64,000 bases of DNA from NCBI GenBank assembly GCA_904063045.1, contig CAJFCJ010000011.1, positions 496,001 through 560,000 of the forward strand. The letters run 5' to 3'. How positions within the stretch are numbered: position 1 is the stretch's first letter; the number at the start of each line of letters is the position of its first letter. The translations under genes and the position numbers were made by a program. Below the pieces are notes generated by a model that was not told where the DNA came from, searched no databases, and was given only the letters and a program-made list of their open reading frames with translations. This document shows, piece by piece, positions 1 to 12,600 of this stretch. This DNA is from Dimorphilus gyrociliatus (taxonomy: Eukaryota; Annelida; Polychaeta; Dinophilidae).

Positions 1-1220
1 TTACGTTTTAATAGTTAAGGTAGATAAAGCAAAACGTCGAATAGTCACATGATTGTTTATTATTCTCCTATTGGCTAGGTAGGTCGTAATATATGTTTAT
101 AGCTTGAATAGCGATAAAGCGGATAAGATTTATTAGAATCTTATTAAATATATTATGAGCTATTTAGAAATCAATAAGAATCAAGAGAAGACTTATAGGT
201 GGTTTTATATTAAGTATTACTAACTTAATGACCACATTGTAACAAAATATAGGTTCTAAGCTAATTGAATAATAACTTTTTATTAAATAACACTCCTTCT
301 ATCAAAAAGCTTTTATATATTTCTATAAAGTAAATACACTTTTCTACATTCTACTATTTTCTCATGAAAAAAATGTTGTCTGACAGTTTCACTCCATCAA
401 TAGTCAAACTGAAGCTATTCAATGTCAAAACTATATCTAAATTATTATTTAGTATATTTCTATATATTTTAATGTAATTAATAATTTATAAACAAATAAT
501 ACAGCTGACATTGATTACTGTTAAAGATTAATTGTTATAATAACTTAACTATTTATACTACTCTCATTCAATATTAACCATATCCTTTAAAAGAAAAATA
601 CAATATAGAATAATAGAATGTTTAGCTAAGCGTCATATATTATCTCTTCATTTTTAATATCCCCATTATGAGATTATATTAAATTTTCCCTCATCATCCT
701 CTTCGCGGACTCATATTATATTGAAATAGCGATTAAATGGAAAAGTTAATTTATACATATTTAATTTTATATTTCTATTACAATTATTTTTAATTATTTT
801 ATATAATCTAATTTACCTTTACTTCATTTATTACTATATTTAGAAAACATAAAAATGTATTAGACTCCTCCAGATTGCTCTATTTGAAATAAATTAAGTC
901 TAGAATGTTTGTAAAAAGTACAATCATTGTAAATTGCCATTTTAGATTATGTTTAAAAATATGAATTACTCTTTTAGAAGCTTTACTTGATGTCTTTTCA
1001 AGGAAAATAGGTCATGTAAACAGATATGTAAATAGAGTTAGTGCATCCAGTCTCTTAACCGACTTCTTGAAGTTAATAATATTCATTAGGTTCGTGTCGT
1101 TTCCCACATTTTACGCATCAGAACATGGTATTACATGTCACGGAGAGCATTTAATTAACCTCATTTATCTCCATCTTATGCGTCACCTGGTGCTCAGTTC
1201 TCATATTTTCTTAAAACGCA
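1..1220. other. Gene-free AT-rich flank
   Basis: I see no coding exon on either strand: no open frame is long or compositionally convincing, and no splice-bounded run resembles a protein. The last 100 to 200 bases presumably hold the promoter and 5' UTR of the globin gene that starts at 1221. Confidence 0.6.
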
Positions 1221-1940
1221 ATGGGAGGCTGTTCATCTATTTCCTGTATAGATAGTCTTCTATTTCAGAATAACAATTCACTGACACCTATGTCGCCAAA
1301 TAGACTGGCTAGAGCAAGAAGAAGAGCATCTCAAGCTCCTCCTTCGTTTTCATCTCTGCCTCTCAATGAGAGAGAGGTTATAAAGATGGCTCGGACGTGG
1401 AGAACAATTCAGAGGCAAATGACTAGAGCAGGAAAGCTCATGTTCATACGAATGTTTGAATCGAGTGATGCTGTTCGTTCAACTTTCGAGCAGTTTCGAT
1501 CTGTGGATCAAGTTTCTGATTTGTGGACTAGCAAATCATTAGAGAATCATGCCATGATTGTTATGAATGCCTTAGATGAGGCATTTAGTAATTTGGAGGA
1601 CGAAGAATATGTTGTCGATTTATTACTTATTAATGGTCTATCTCATAGAAGATTCGTTAGTATGACGGCAGCTGTATTTTGGGTAAGTAAAAAGATAATC
1701 CCATTCAACGTTCTTTCAAGTCTCTCTAATTAGAATTACTCTTTTCTCGTAAAAAAAAAGTCAGTTGAAGAACCTTTTCTATTAGCGATAAAAGAGATTC
1801 TCGAAGATAAGTATACCGCATCTACCGAAGCCTTATTTCGCAAGACAATAAAGTGGGTGCTTGAGATATTAATATTTGGTTTTGAAAGTTCAAATGCTGA
1901 AAGATTTGTCAATAAAAAGGATGAAATTAACTTCATGTAA
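1221..1940 (+). CDS. Globin X-like, N-terminally acylated globin
   Basis: Model: exons 1221-1682 and 1761-1940, a 78-bp GTAAGT...AG intron in phase 0, 213 aa. The globin fold is visible: A helix around residues 48-65, CD-corner Phe92 (FEQF), distal E7 His110 (LENHAMIV), proximal F8 His142 (GLSHRRF), and G/H helices encoded by exon 2 (FW...PFLLAIKEIL...YT...W). The long N-terminal extension and the F-helix context resemble globin X. The protein begins MGGCSS: Gly2 with Ser6 is an N-myristoylation pattern and Cys4 a likely palmitoylation site. Globin X proteins are known to be membrane-bound through such double acylation and are proposed to act in redox or nitrite chemistry rather than O2 storage. 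The next in-frame ATG (1290) would remove the motif. Family membership is well supported; the exact subfamily is inferred. Confidence 0.85.
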
Positions 1941-2228
1941 GTTTTTACTACTCTGTATCACAAGTAAGTGAAAAATAATAATTAAATAGGGTTGTTGAAG
2001 GAGACGAAACTTGAGAGGAAGTCTGTCGATCCTGTACAAAGTTTTACTAGAACTAGAATTCTAAAATTCAGGCTGAAGATGCAGAAATTTTTTAAACTTG
2101 AGTTTATACTTAAAAAACAGAACTGCTTATTTTACAAAATTTTGCTTCATAAATAATGTTACATCCGTACAGTTTGTAAACTAAATGTGTATAAAAAGAC
2201 TACGTATCTTAAATATAAAATATGTTCT

Positions 2229-4365
2229 TTATAATTTCCTTAATCTTGCGGATTGTCGTCGTTTTCCTTTACTTTCGGCACCTTTTGGTTCAAGTTCTTT
2301 TTTATGTTGCTGCTCTTCTGAATCCTTTTCTTCATCATCTTCTTCATCAGGATCTTTCATATCCTCATCGTTACTAATTAAGTCGTTGTCTTCGCTCTTT
2401 ACATCGTCTTCTTCCTCTTCTTCTTCCTCTTCCGATGATGAGCTACCTCGCAATCCATGTAAAAATTCTTTCATATCTTCATTTACTTCTATCGGGAAAG
2501 AGTCATTGTTTACTTCGGAAATTATAACTTCAGATTGTGGAACGTTTACAATATTGACTTTTTCTACTGTTTCTTCCTCCATCTCTTCAACAAAGTCTTG
2601 GTCATTCGAGGGTTCTTCAAGCCCTTTAGTTACTGATGGATGGGTATCCGAGCCGAAGTCATTTCGTTTAATCATTACATTATCTTTAAAATACTTATCG
2701 ACGTTTTTGTCCATAAGTAATTCTTCCCATAGAATACTTGTTTTCGATTTCGTTACTTTCATGAGGTTCTTATATTTTTCGATTAATTTTATCAGCAGAT
2801 TAAAAGATAAACCCTCTCTATATCTTCCCAGCTGAGAGAGACTATGAACAACAGGTGCTGGGGAGTAAGCTTCAAGGAAATCCTCGTTAAAGATAAGATC
2901 TTGGAACTTATTAATTTCTGCTTTAGATGGATTTGGTTTCTTTAAGTCTAGTCCATGTCCTTTCATAAAATTATTCATAATATCTAGTTGTTCTTTCATT
3001 TCATTATTTTGCTCCAGTCTCTTAGCATGAAATTTAGTAAACCATTTCGGTTTTCTTTTCAGCAATTCCAATTCATATGACTCAATATCTTTTCCCGGCT
3101 CTTTGAATGGTAACTTTTCTAATTTTCTTAGCTGCTGCAAAGCTGCTAAGCTATAATATGGTTTTCCTGTCAAAGGATCAGTATATTTCGCCGGTTGACC
3201 CGTTATTACACATATTTTTGGTCTTGGTGGTGGACGAGAACGTAACCGCTTAACATCATTAGGATTATGATAAGTGACAAAATGGTCAATTTTGTTACTA
3301 AAAAAAGATACAAATTACAATACAAATTGTGGAGAATAGTGCATACTCACTTTCTATTGACAACAAGTGTAGATACAATAGGCTGATTTTGCTTTTTAAG
3401 CATTCTCTTTGCTCTGTGTATTTCAGCTTCATTTATTCGGTAAGCATCTAAACGAAGAAAGAATTCTAGACATAGTTAGCAAAAGACAACTGAGAGGCCT
3501 ACTTAAACTTTTCCTATTTAAATATTCGTTGAGCTTGGCCTCTTCCATTTTAGTATGTTGGAGTGCAATAAATTTTTCTGGATCTATGTCTTGCATTTCT
3601 TGCTTTTTCTTTTCGCGTTCTAACCTTTGAGCTTCTATCAATTTCATAGCAATACCTGGCATAATATAAATTTAGAAAACACATTGGTTTTTATAAAGAA
3701 ATGTTTAAATCTATTTATACTTGATGCTCCAGATAAGATTGTTCTTCCTCCACTTGCAACAGCTTCTTCAATTTGCTCCAAATCAAGCTGTTCATTTTCT
3801 GGAATTTTTGAGATCATTTTTATATTTTCTAGCTTTTTTATTTCTATAGGTATGGTATGGTATCTCTTAATTTCTTCCTGAGTCCATTCACTCATTGGTT
3901 TATTTAGAGAATTTTTGTATTCAAGTTGAGCTTTTTCTATCAAAACTTTAGTATCCTGTTGTAAAAATTGCATGTTAAGTTTGTATTAAAAATAAAATTA
4001 CCGTACCTTTATAATATCACGCTTTTTCTTCTTTTTATCACCCTTCTCAGGTTTATCGGCTTCCTCCTCCTCGCTTCTAATCTCATCAGTCTCATCTATA
4101 TCAAAATCGGAATCCACAGAATCATCAGAATCTTGATCAGCATCAGAGTCTGATGAATAGTTGATATCTTCTGTTTCCTGTTAGAATTAGACTATTGTTA
4201 TTACAACAATATAACTATTTGAAATTGAACAAGTACTTCAGCGAAACCGCCATAAGCGGTCTGATAAAATTCATCTTTATGTTTTTCTGGATCTTCATTT
4301 TCTAGTAATTTATTCAAACGATTACCGGCTGTAGATCGCTTAGCCCTATTTCTGGCTAAAGACAT
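2229..4365 (-). CDS. VPS72: VPS72/YL1, SWR1/SRCAP-complex H2A.Z chaperone, with long acidic C-terminal tail
   Basis: Model: complement of 2229-3297, 3351-3447, 3503-3655, 3721-3955, 4007-4177 and 4237-4365; all junctions keep frame; 617 aa. Exon 1 carries the YL1 N-terminal signature (MSLARNRAKRSTAGNRL, then DEFYQTAYGGFAE). Exon 2 encodes the acidic region that binds H2A.Z-H2B. The central EEAKLNEYLNRKSL segment matches the family, and the YL1_C domain near residues 287-318 is clear (CVITGQPAKYTDP then GKPYYS). VPS72 hands H2A.Z to nucleosomes within SRCAP and TIP60 complexes in the nucleus. Two parts are odd: a poorly conserved stretch around residues 101-180, and about 300 residues after YL1_C, where family members normally end soon after. 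That tail has a helical part and then a Glu/Asp/Ser-rich end finishing in a basic patch (KRRQSARLRKL). Confidence 0.9.
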
Positions 4366-4838
4366 ATTTAGTTTATTATCGCTCACTAAGTAAGGATGCC
4401 TAAAATTTTTCAAGCTCAGTCTGTTCTGAAAGCCGACAATTTTTTGCCATTCACCGGTTAGTTGTGGTAGTTAACCAATGATTACGCTCTAAGCGTCTGG
4501 TTACAACCGGTTTGTTCAGCAGCGCCATCTGTGGTGTTCTTAAAGCTCTGCGTTATATACTATCAAAAACATTTTTGCGCTTATTTTCTTCAAGCGAAAA
4601 ATGATCACAGCTTCACAATTTTATTATATAGATAGTCTCCCAAGGTCTTAAAACATGAAAAGAATAAGACTTCAAAATTTTTTATTGTATTGAAATTAGT
4701 AAATTTCCTATTTAAAGAATTAACAAAAACATTTTCCAAATAAGGATATATGTTTATATATATATATATATATATAAGCGTTGTAACTTAGCAAGTAAAC
4801 AATTACTATACAAACAAATGAATTTGAGTTCATCTTAA
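4366..4838. other. Intergenic: VPS72 promoter and MRPL4 3' flank
   Basis: The interval contains two AACCGGTT-type motifs (4453-4460 and 4505-4514), a CAGCGCCATCT motif at 4520-4530 and a (TA)n run near 4755-4776. No coding exon is seen. Genes lie on the same strand, so this is the 5' side of VPS72 and the 3' side of MRPL4. Confidence 0.5.
4453..4514. promoter_or_regulatory. Paired AACCGGTT-like elements upstream of VPS72
   Basis: ACCGGTTA at 4453-4460 and CAACCGGTTTG around 4504-4514 lie 88 to 150 bp upstream of the VPS72 ATG (4365). AACCGGTT is the known consensus of the Grainyhead/CP2 (LSF) family. The same core recurs upstream of MRPL4. That it is functional is inferred. Confidence 0.4.
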
Positions 4839-6169
4839 CTACCAACTAGAGGCCTTGGTGAATCTTTTCTCCAAATATTCAGGACTATGCATATCCGATA
4901 ATATTTGAGACTCAATTTTATCTAGTGCACCCAAAGTAAGAACAAGCGTTTCATGTTTCAATATACTATGAACATTGAGTCCGTAAACGGGCATTACGCT
5001 ATATTGTTTATATTCACTAATAGCATCAGCGAAATATTGGTCCTCCAAAACGTCTTTTCTGAAAGTAAAATTTTATAAGTAATATAAAGCAAACAAGTTA
5101 CAACTTACTCATTTACAAAAAGAACAGATAATCCCCAGCCACGACTTTCTATTAGCTCTTCCAAATAACCTGGTTCATCAGTCGGCAGGCAGAGGTCGTT
5201 GACTATGTGCAAATTATCCTAAAGGCAAACAAGCATTTATATCATTGATGTTATGAGAAAAAATTATACAAACTTGAGCGAATTTACAAGATAAAGCTGT
5301 TCGTAATCCCAATACTCTCATTTTTTTGCCTAACATAAAAAAGTATCCTCTGGGACCCCTAGGTCCAAATGTTTTACCGCCTTTAAATAACAGTAATTAG
5401 CATGAGACATAATCTTGTCATTTAGTCAAAACTTACCTCCAATCCACAAAGGAGATCGAATACTGCCATGTCTGGCTCTACCAGTTCCTTTTTGAGGCCA
5501 AGGTTTACGGCCTCCTCCAGGTAATTCAGCACGATTACGTACAAATTCATAATTCTAGTGCACATTTATTCAATAATGTAATTAAAACATTCAAACAATA
5601 CTATTTTTATACTTACCACTTTCTTATATCTAGATTGCCAATGGGTATTCCACCAAAGGACATCGATTCTGTTGATAACTCTTCGTTATGAAAAAATTAT
5701 GAAAACTAAAGCGTGTAATAATACCGAGGAAAGGTGGCAAATATGTCGGGATGCAGGTCAACTATTCCCAACTTCTTATCATTAATGATTGATAAAGTTT
5801 CCAACCAAGCCTGTTTTGCTTGCTGATGTTTTGGGACTCTATATAACTCTCTTGAAGTCATTAAGGGTAAAGGTCTCGATAGAACCGATTCAGAATCTAT
5901 GAAAGGCACTTAAAGTTTATTTGAATTTATATTTCAATAAAAACTAAATATACCTAGAGATGATGCTGCTTTCACATCACTGCACATATTAGCAAAAAGG
6001 TTTGGTCGTATCTGAAGAGTGAAAATATTGCTCAAGGATGAAAGTTTACAAGGATTTGATTAAATATAAATTAAAAAATTAACAGTTTGTTATTAGGTTA
6101 TGAAAAAAAAAGTACCTTCATACTTCCAGTGAGAAATAAACGCCCGTTCAGAATAAGTCTACAATTCAT
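4839..6169 (-). CDS. MRPL4: Mitochondrial large-subunit ribosomal protein uL4m
   Basis: Model: complement of 4839-5058, 5109-5218, 5274-5380, 5437-5554, 5617-5668, 5725-5896, 5954-6011 and 6116-6169; all introns 50 to 104 bp; 296 aa. The rRNA-binding loop typical of L4 is clear: [20 protein letters not shown] followed by SPLWIGGG and the [18 protein letters not shown] strand. The C-terminus keeps [17 protein letters not shown], typical of the mitochondrial family. The N-terminus ([18 protein letters not shown]) is a plausible mitochondrial import sequence. The protein acts in the 39S mitoribosomal subunit. It is head-to-head with GOLGA4, sharing about 520 bp of promoter region. Confidence 0.95.
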
Positions 6170-6691
6170 GATTTTTCTCCGGCACACTCCGTCAATGTGA
6201 TAACTTAGATCACAACCTTGACATTCAGGCACATGTCCCTACCGGTTTTTCAAACCGGTTTTGACTTATTCTCTTCAGTGTTATATTCAATATATATCAT
6301 TCACAATGGTCTAATAAAGTTCATTACTTAACTTTAAACTCAAATAAAACATCACACTATGACTTCTACTTATATTTATATTTCAGAAAAGTTGAAAAAT
6401 GTCAAATAAGATTGCACAAATAAGAACTTTGCTTTAATTTAATTTACTAGGAGAAATCAAATAGAGTAATATCGTGTCATACTTAAAAACCTTGAATAGG
6501 CAGTTAATGCTACGATAACTGTTTATGGTCAAAACACGTGAAGTTTTAAAACTTGTTTAAAAAATAAAACTCTATAAACGAATGGTATTCTATGTTGTGA
6601 GGTGTCCAATATTCTCCATTTTTGTCAGATGTGGTAGGAAATTTGCAGATTGTTTCTGATTTATGACATCTCTTCTTGATAAAAAGGCATA
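6170..6691. promoter_or_regulatory. Divergent promoter region MRPL4 / GOLGA4
   Basis: This 522-bp interval separates the MRPL4 start (6169, minus) from the GOLGA4 start (6692, plus). It holds the inverted repeat ACCGGTTT-TTC-AAACCGGT at 6241-6259, which continues as AAACCGGTTTTG to 6263. No TATA box could be assigned with confidence. Bidirectional function is inferred from gene orientation. Confidence 0.5.
6241..6263. promoter_or_regulatory. Paired AACCGGTT-like elements upstream of MRPL4
   Basis: ACCGGTTT at 6241-6248 and AAACCGGTTTTG at 6252-6263, 72 to 95 bp upstream of the MRPL4 ATG. The two form an 8-bp inverted repeat around TTC. Same core as upstream of VPS72; role inferred. Confidence 0.4.
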
Positions 6692-9600
6692 ATGTTTAAA
6701 AAATTAAAGCAAAAAGTGCAGGAAGGAGTGAATACTGGTAGTCAGATTCTCCAACAAAGTAAAAATAACATTTTAAACAGGGTAAGAGCTTTATCGTCTG
6801 CTAATTCAACTTGTTTCGCTCAGTTCTAAAAGTATCAATAATTTTCTCTAGGATATTTCTGCCAGTCAGGAAAAGGTTTGTATTAAGTTTAAAATATTTT
6901 CTCATACATAATGGAAGATTATAGATCTCTGAAAGACAATATGATCAAGTTTCAAAAGAACAAAGTAGCACCCATGGCCCTTTAATCAACATAGGGGTAT
7001 GTTGCTGAATACTTTTAAAGTAATAATTGACAAATCTATAATTTTAGGATACATCTCAGCATTCTGTAGATTCTAACCCAGCAATACCCCAGCAAAATCA
7101 TCCTGATGGGGATCTTGTTGAATTGAATGTAAGAGCTAAGTGCTTTCCTTGGAATAAACTAATTATATATCCTACAGGAACCACCAGCAACTTTGGATTT
7201 GAGTGGACAGAATTATTTTGCAGATAGTGATGTGAGTTTTCTAACGACTGACGAAAAAAAGGCGCAAATACCTCGTTCAAGAACCGATTCAATTTCGTCG
7301 CAAGCTTCTGACCAATTTTTCGGTATTCCTATTTCTCCGTTCACCCATACACACATGCCTTTAGCCAGTGATGTTGAAAGCACCGCAAGTGAGGTTAGTG
7401 CTATTTTTAGCTTCAGATCAATTTAATTAATATTTGAACGTTTTTATTTGCCATATGTGAAATATTAAAATTATCTTTGTTGTTTAATTTAATATTATTT
7501 TTTTGTCTAAAATTTCAGATTGATGATTCTTCTGTGAAGAGTTTCGGAACGTTAAGTAAAGAACAAATATTGAATAATTATGCGAAAATTGTAAAGAGAT
7601 GCGAAAAATATAAAATAAGATTTAAACGAGTAAATTTCTGTTTTTGACTATTTAAAATTGAGGTGATTAATTGTAATTTTTTGCTATAGCTAGCTGAAGC
7701 TTATCGAGAAACAGAAAAGGAACGGGAAAAATTACAAAATGTACTCACTGCTTCACAAGATAAGGCAATCAGAAAAATATCAGAATTTAAAGAACAAGCA
7801 AAACTAGACGCTCTAGCCAAACGAGATATACAACAAAATTATGAACTACTGTTAGAAGAAAAAGATGAATATATCTTTGTTTTAAAAACTCAGATTGGAC
7901 TATTAAAGGAAGGACAATCAATTCCTGATGATTTGCAAGCTAAAACTGAGTCAGTTGAGAAGTCGACGGCAGTGAAAGAAGAAAAAGCTAAATCTCTTAT
8001 GAGTGGGTCAGAACAAGCAGCTGATGTATCCTTGAAAGAATATTCTGATAGAGTGAAAAAATTGGAGAATTTATTGGGAAAATGTAAAGAAACCATACAG
8101 CAAAAACGAGTGGAATGCGCTCGGTTAAATCAAGATAAAGAAGATATTGAAAATAAACTACGAACTCTTCAAGAAGAAAATGAACAATTAAGAGTTTGTG
8201 AAGTTGACACGAAGAAAAAAGTTCAAAAGCAGTTATTAGATGCTCGTCAGATAATGGAAGAATTGGAAAGTAGTAAGGCAATGGCAGTTGCTGAAGTAAA
8301 AGCCGAATTACACTCTCAACTACAGATCACTGATGAAGAATTATCGAAAACAAGGGAAACTTTTAAAATTGCACAAAAAGAAATTGAGAATTTACAGGAA
8401 GCGAACTCCAAATTAAAGCAGTCATTCACAGAACAGTTGGAAAAAGCAAAATCTATAATATCTCGACTAAAGAATGAAAAAGCTCAGTTGAAGGAGGATT
8501 TGCAGACAAGACTTGAGACATCTGAACACTCTTTAGACGAAGAAAAAGAAACTGTAGTACATGAACTGAAAAGAGCGAAAACACAAGCTTTGGAAGTGAT
8601 GCAAAGTGAACATGATGAACAAATAAAAATAATGAAAGATTGCCATAATAAGGAACTGAATGAATTAAGAGAAAAATTGACTGAAGAATTTAATGAAAGA
8701 GATATATTAAATCAAAAGCAGTTGGAGGAAGCAAAGCTTCAAATTGAAAAAGCCATTCAAAACAAACAGGATGAACTTAGTAAATTGTTAATTGAGAAGG
8801 ACGAAGAATGTAGAAGAATGTTACTTGAAAAAAATGATGAAATGAGGCTAGCACTTGAAGAGAGGGAATTGCGAAAAATGGCTGTTGTATCCAAACAAGA
8901 TGAAGAAAACGATGTTCTGAGTGCAAAAATAGCTCATTTAGAAACGACTAACTTACAGCTAGAACAAGATATGAATGATTTGAAAGAAAAGCATAAACTC
9001 GAAATTGAAAAATTTGTTTTCAAAATTGAAGAAAATGCTACACGAAAAGCGGAAGATTTATTAGAAGTAAACAGAAAGCATGAAGAGGAACTAGAAAATT
9101 CTAAGAGGTCGATCGAAGAGAGTTTTGAACTGAAATTTATGGAAATGGGACAGAGTAGAAAAGATGAAATAGACACTTTAGTGGCAAAATACGAAGAATT
9201 ACTCAGAAATAATTCATCTGAATTGGATAATGACTATGGAAAGCAGATGGAGATACTGAAAACTCAAAATAATCAAGCACTTGGCGAACTGCAATCATCT
9301 CTCAATCAATCTTCACGAAGAGTGAATGAATTAATCAGTGAAAACGAAGAACTAAAGGAGAAAATAAAAACAAATGAGCATGACTTAGAAGAGACAGTGG
9401 AAAAACATTCAAGTGTCTTATCCAGTTTGAACGAAAAACTTCGAAGTAGCTCGGAAGATTATGAAAAGTTAATGAAAGAATATAATAATTTACAATCTCA
9501 GCACAAAGAAAAATTAGATGAATTAAATTCCAATATACAAGAGCATGTTACGACTAATGAAAAGTTAAGAAACACTGTTTCAGAGTTGGAAAATAATTGC

Positions 9601-12600
9601 AAAGATTTGCTAACATCTTTAGAAGATAAATCTAAACAATTCGAAGCAAAATTAAATAATGCTAATGAACAATGGGAAAAGAAGTTGGAAAATGAACTAC
9701 AAATTCTGCAGAATGAGTGCAGAAGAAAAGTAGATGCTTTAGAAATACAACAGCGCGAAAGCGAAGAAAACGTAAATAATGAATTAAGTAATAAGCTTTC
9801 TGAAGCTAATGCAACTATTAGTGGCCTAGAAAAAGATGTTTTATCGGAGAAGGAGAATAGTGAGGTCTTAAGATGTGAGATCGAAAATTTCAAACAAGCT
9901 GAAAATTCCCACAAAGAAATCATCAATGATTTAAAGCTTCGACTTCAAGATTATGATGACAACTTAGAAAGTGAAAGAAAAAAACTGGCTGAAATGTTAG
10001 AAGAATTAGCAGCTATGTCCGATAATGAAAATTTACTGAAACAAAAACTAGAGTCTAATGAAGAGGAATATAAGCAAAAATTAAATGAAATTGAAATGCA
10101 AAGGTCTAAAGAAGTAGAAAATCTGAATAATTGTATATCTGAAAACCAGAAAGCCCTACATGATGTACTTGAAGAACTGAATGATAGTAAAAGTCGCCTA
10201 GAAAGCTTTGAAATTAAAATTAATGAATTAGCAACCGAAAATGAGAAATTAGTCGATCATGCCCAGGTTAAAGACAAAGAAATTGAAAAAAATAGTGCAG
10301 AAATCTCTGAAAAGGTTCGACTACTGGAATCAACTTTGGAAACTAGAGAGGAAGAAGTTTTAAGATATCAGAAAGAAAAGGAGGATCAAACTAAGACTCT
10401 TGAATCTGCCAATGATCGCTTAAAAACTCTTGAAGAAAGTTTGACTAGTTGGAAGACGGCTGCTGAACAAAAGGAAGGAGAACAAGGTTCTCTCTTAGAA
10501 AGGCTATCAGAGCTCGAGCAATATCAAGCAGATTCTAAAGAAGATTTTGAAATAAAACTGGCAGAGATCCAGTCCGAAAAAGAAGCAAAGGAAGTTCTCC
10601 TTAAAGACTTGTATGTGCAATTAAACGACTCAAATAAAGAAATGTTGGAAAAGAACACTAAGATTGACCAACTTGAAAGTAAAGTTAGAGATTTTGGTTC
10701 ACATTTGGAACTGCAAGCATCTCAGCAAAAAGAGAGAATAGTTGAAGTAGAAAAGGTTATAACAGAGCGCAATGAAACAGTGAAATGTTTAGAAAATGAG
10801 TTAAAAAAAAAGCAAGAGGAAATCACCAATTTGCTATCAATGATTCAGACTTATGAAGAAAATATCAAAGAAGTTGAAAGCCTTAAAAATGATACAGAAA
10901 AAGAAAGAGAAGATATTATTAAAGAATATCAAAATCATATTGAAAATTTACAAGTAAAATTACAACAAGAGGAACATAATATGATTCAGTTTAAGGATAG
11001 TGTTAAAAAACAGTTTGAACAAAATCAAACACGTGTAAAAGAAACCATTGCAAAGATGAAGAAAAAGTCTGACGAAGAAATAGCTGATAGGGACGAAATT
11101 CATCAAAGGAAAATTGAGCGTTTCAACAAAGAAAAACAAAAAGAGATTGACGAAGCAGTTCGAACAGTAAAGAAATCCGTTGAAGATGAATTAAATTTTC
11201 TAAAAGCAGATTTAGAATCATCTAGAATTAAGAGTAGTGAATTGTCTGCCCAATGGCAATCTGAGAAACAGGCCCTTTTAAGTTGCTCAGATAGTGTTCG
11301 AGGCGAAATTGCTATACTGACGGAAGAGAAGAAGCAATTAGAAAAGGAAATCGATGATTTAAATAAAACGATAAAGGATTTTGACTCATCAGAGTCAAAT
11401 TACAAAACGACAATTGATGATCTTAACAACCAAATCGAAGTGCTTAAAAATGATTTTACGGACAAACTGGATAAAGTTAAAGAGAAGCAATCGAAAGACT
11501 TGGAGGAATTGACAAAGTCCCATTCTTTAGAACTGGAGGAAATACGAAAAGAACAAGATAAAGCCGTAGAGTCATCATCCAATGCTGAAGTAAAATTTCA
11601 AAAGCAATTCCAAGAGTTGAAGGAAAAAGCCAAATCGAAGTTATTAGATATGAAAAGAAGCCAAGAGGCTAAAGAAGCTGACTACAATATAAAATTATCG
11701 GAACTTGAATCGAAATTACAAGAACAAAAAACGAACTCAGCTGATCTTGAAAATAAACTAGAAAAAACGAGCCATGAGTTTAAGGAAGTTACTGTTAAGT
11801 ATGAAGAAACTGAAACACGGTTGAGAGAAATGACAGAAAATGATTCTACTTTGCAAAATCGATTGTCGGAATTGAAAGATAAGCTGCAAATTGTAACAGA
11901 GAAATTAGAAATTGTTACTGAAAATGAAAAGCAATTCAAAATGAGAGAAAACGAATTAGAATTGGCCTTGCAAGATAAAAAGAGAGAAATTGAACTTATT
12001 TCTGAAACTTTAAACACTAGGCAATCTGAAGAAAACGAATATGAAAAATTAAGAGGCGAAATTGAACAAAAAAATGTTAGTTTACAAGATCTACAAATTG
12101 AGATAGAAAATCTAAAAAAATCATTGTTAGAAGCAAATACTCACAACAATGAACTGGTTAATGCCGAAAAAGCCAAATTATCATCTATCAAAGATTCGAC
12201 TCAGGAAAAAATTAAGAAACTTCAAAAGAATTTGTCAGAAAAGGACGATCGTTTAGAAGAATTTAAGGAAACCTTATCGCAAATGAGGCTTCAATTTGAC
12301 AGAGAAAGAGAATTGAATGAAAAATTAAAAGCAAATTATGAAAATGAAAAACAAGAGTATCTCAATAAACTAGAAATTTTTAACAATGAAGCTGAAAAAG
12401 TATTGTCAGAAAAAGAACAAATGTGCGTGGAGCTAAAACAAGTAACTGATCGTGCGGAAGCTCTAGATGAAAAAGTCAAAGAATACGAAGAACATATAAA
12501 GGAGACCAATGAAAAATTATTGTCAATGGAGTCCGAATTATCAGAGCATAAAACAGCAGGATCAGAAGCAGCAGAAGCGTCTCAACATACTGTCGTAAAA

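Noticed and set aside
2185-2835. Ser-rich open frame on the plus strand
   Set aside because: It is the antisense of the acidic Glu/Asp tail of VPS72 and has no independent splice or homology support.
9498-9926. Ser/Cys/Phe-rich frame on the minus strand
   Set aside because: Antisense shadow of the GOLGA4 coiled coil; such frames recur along the whole exon.
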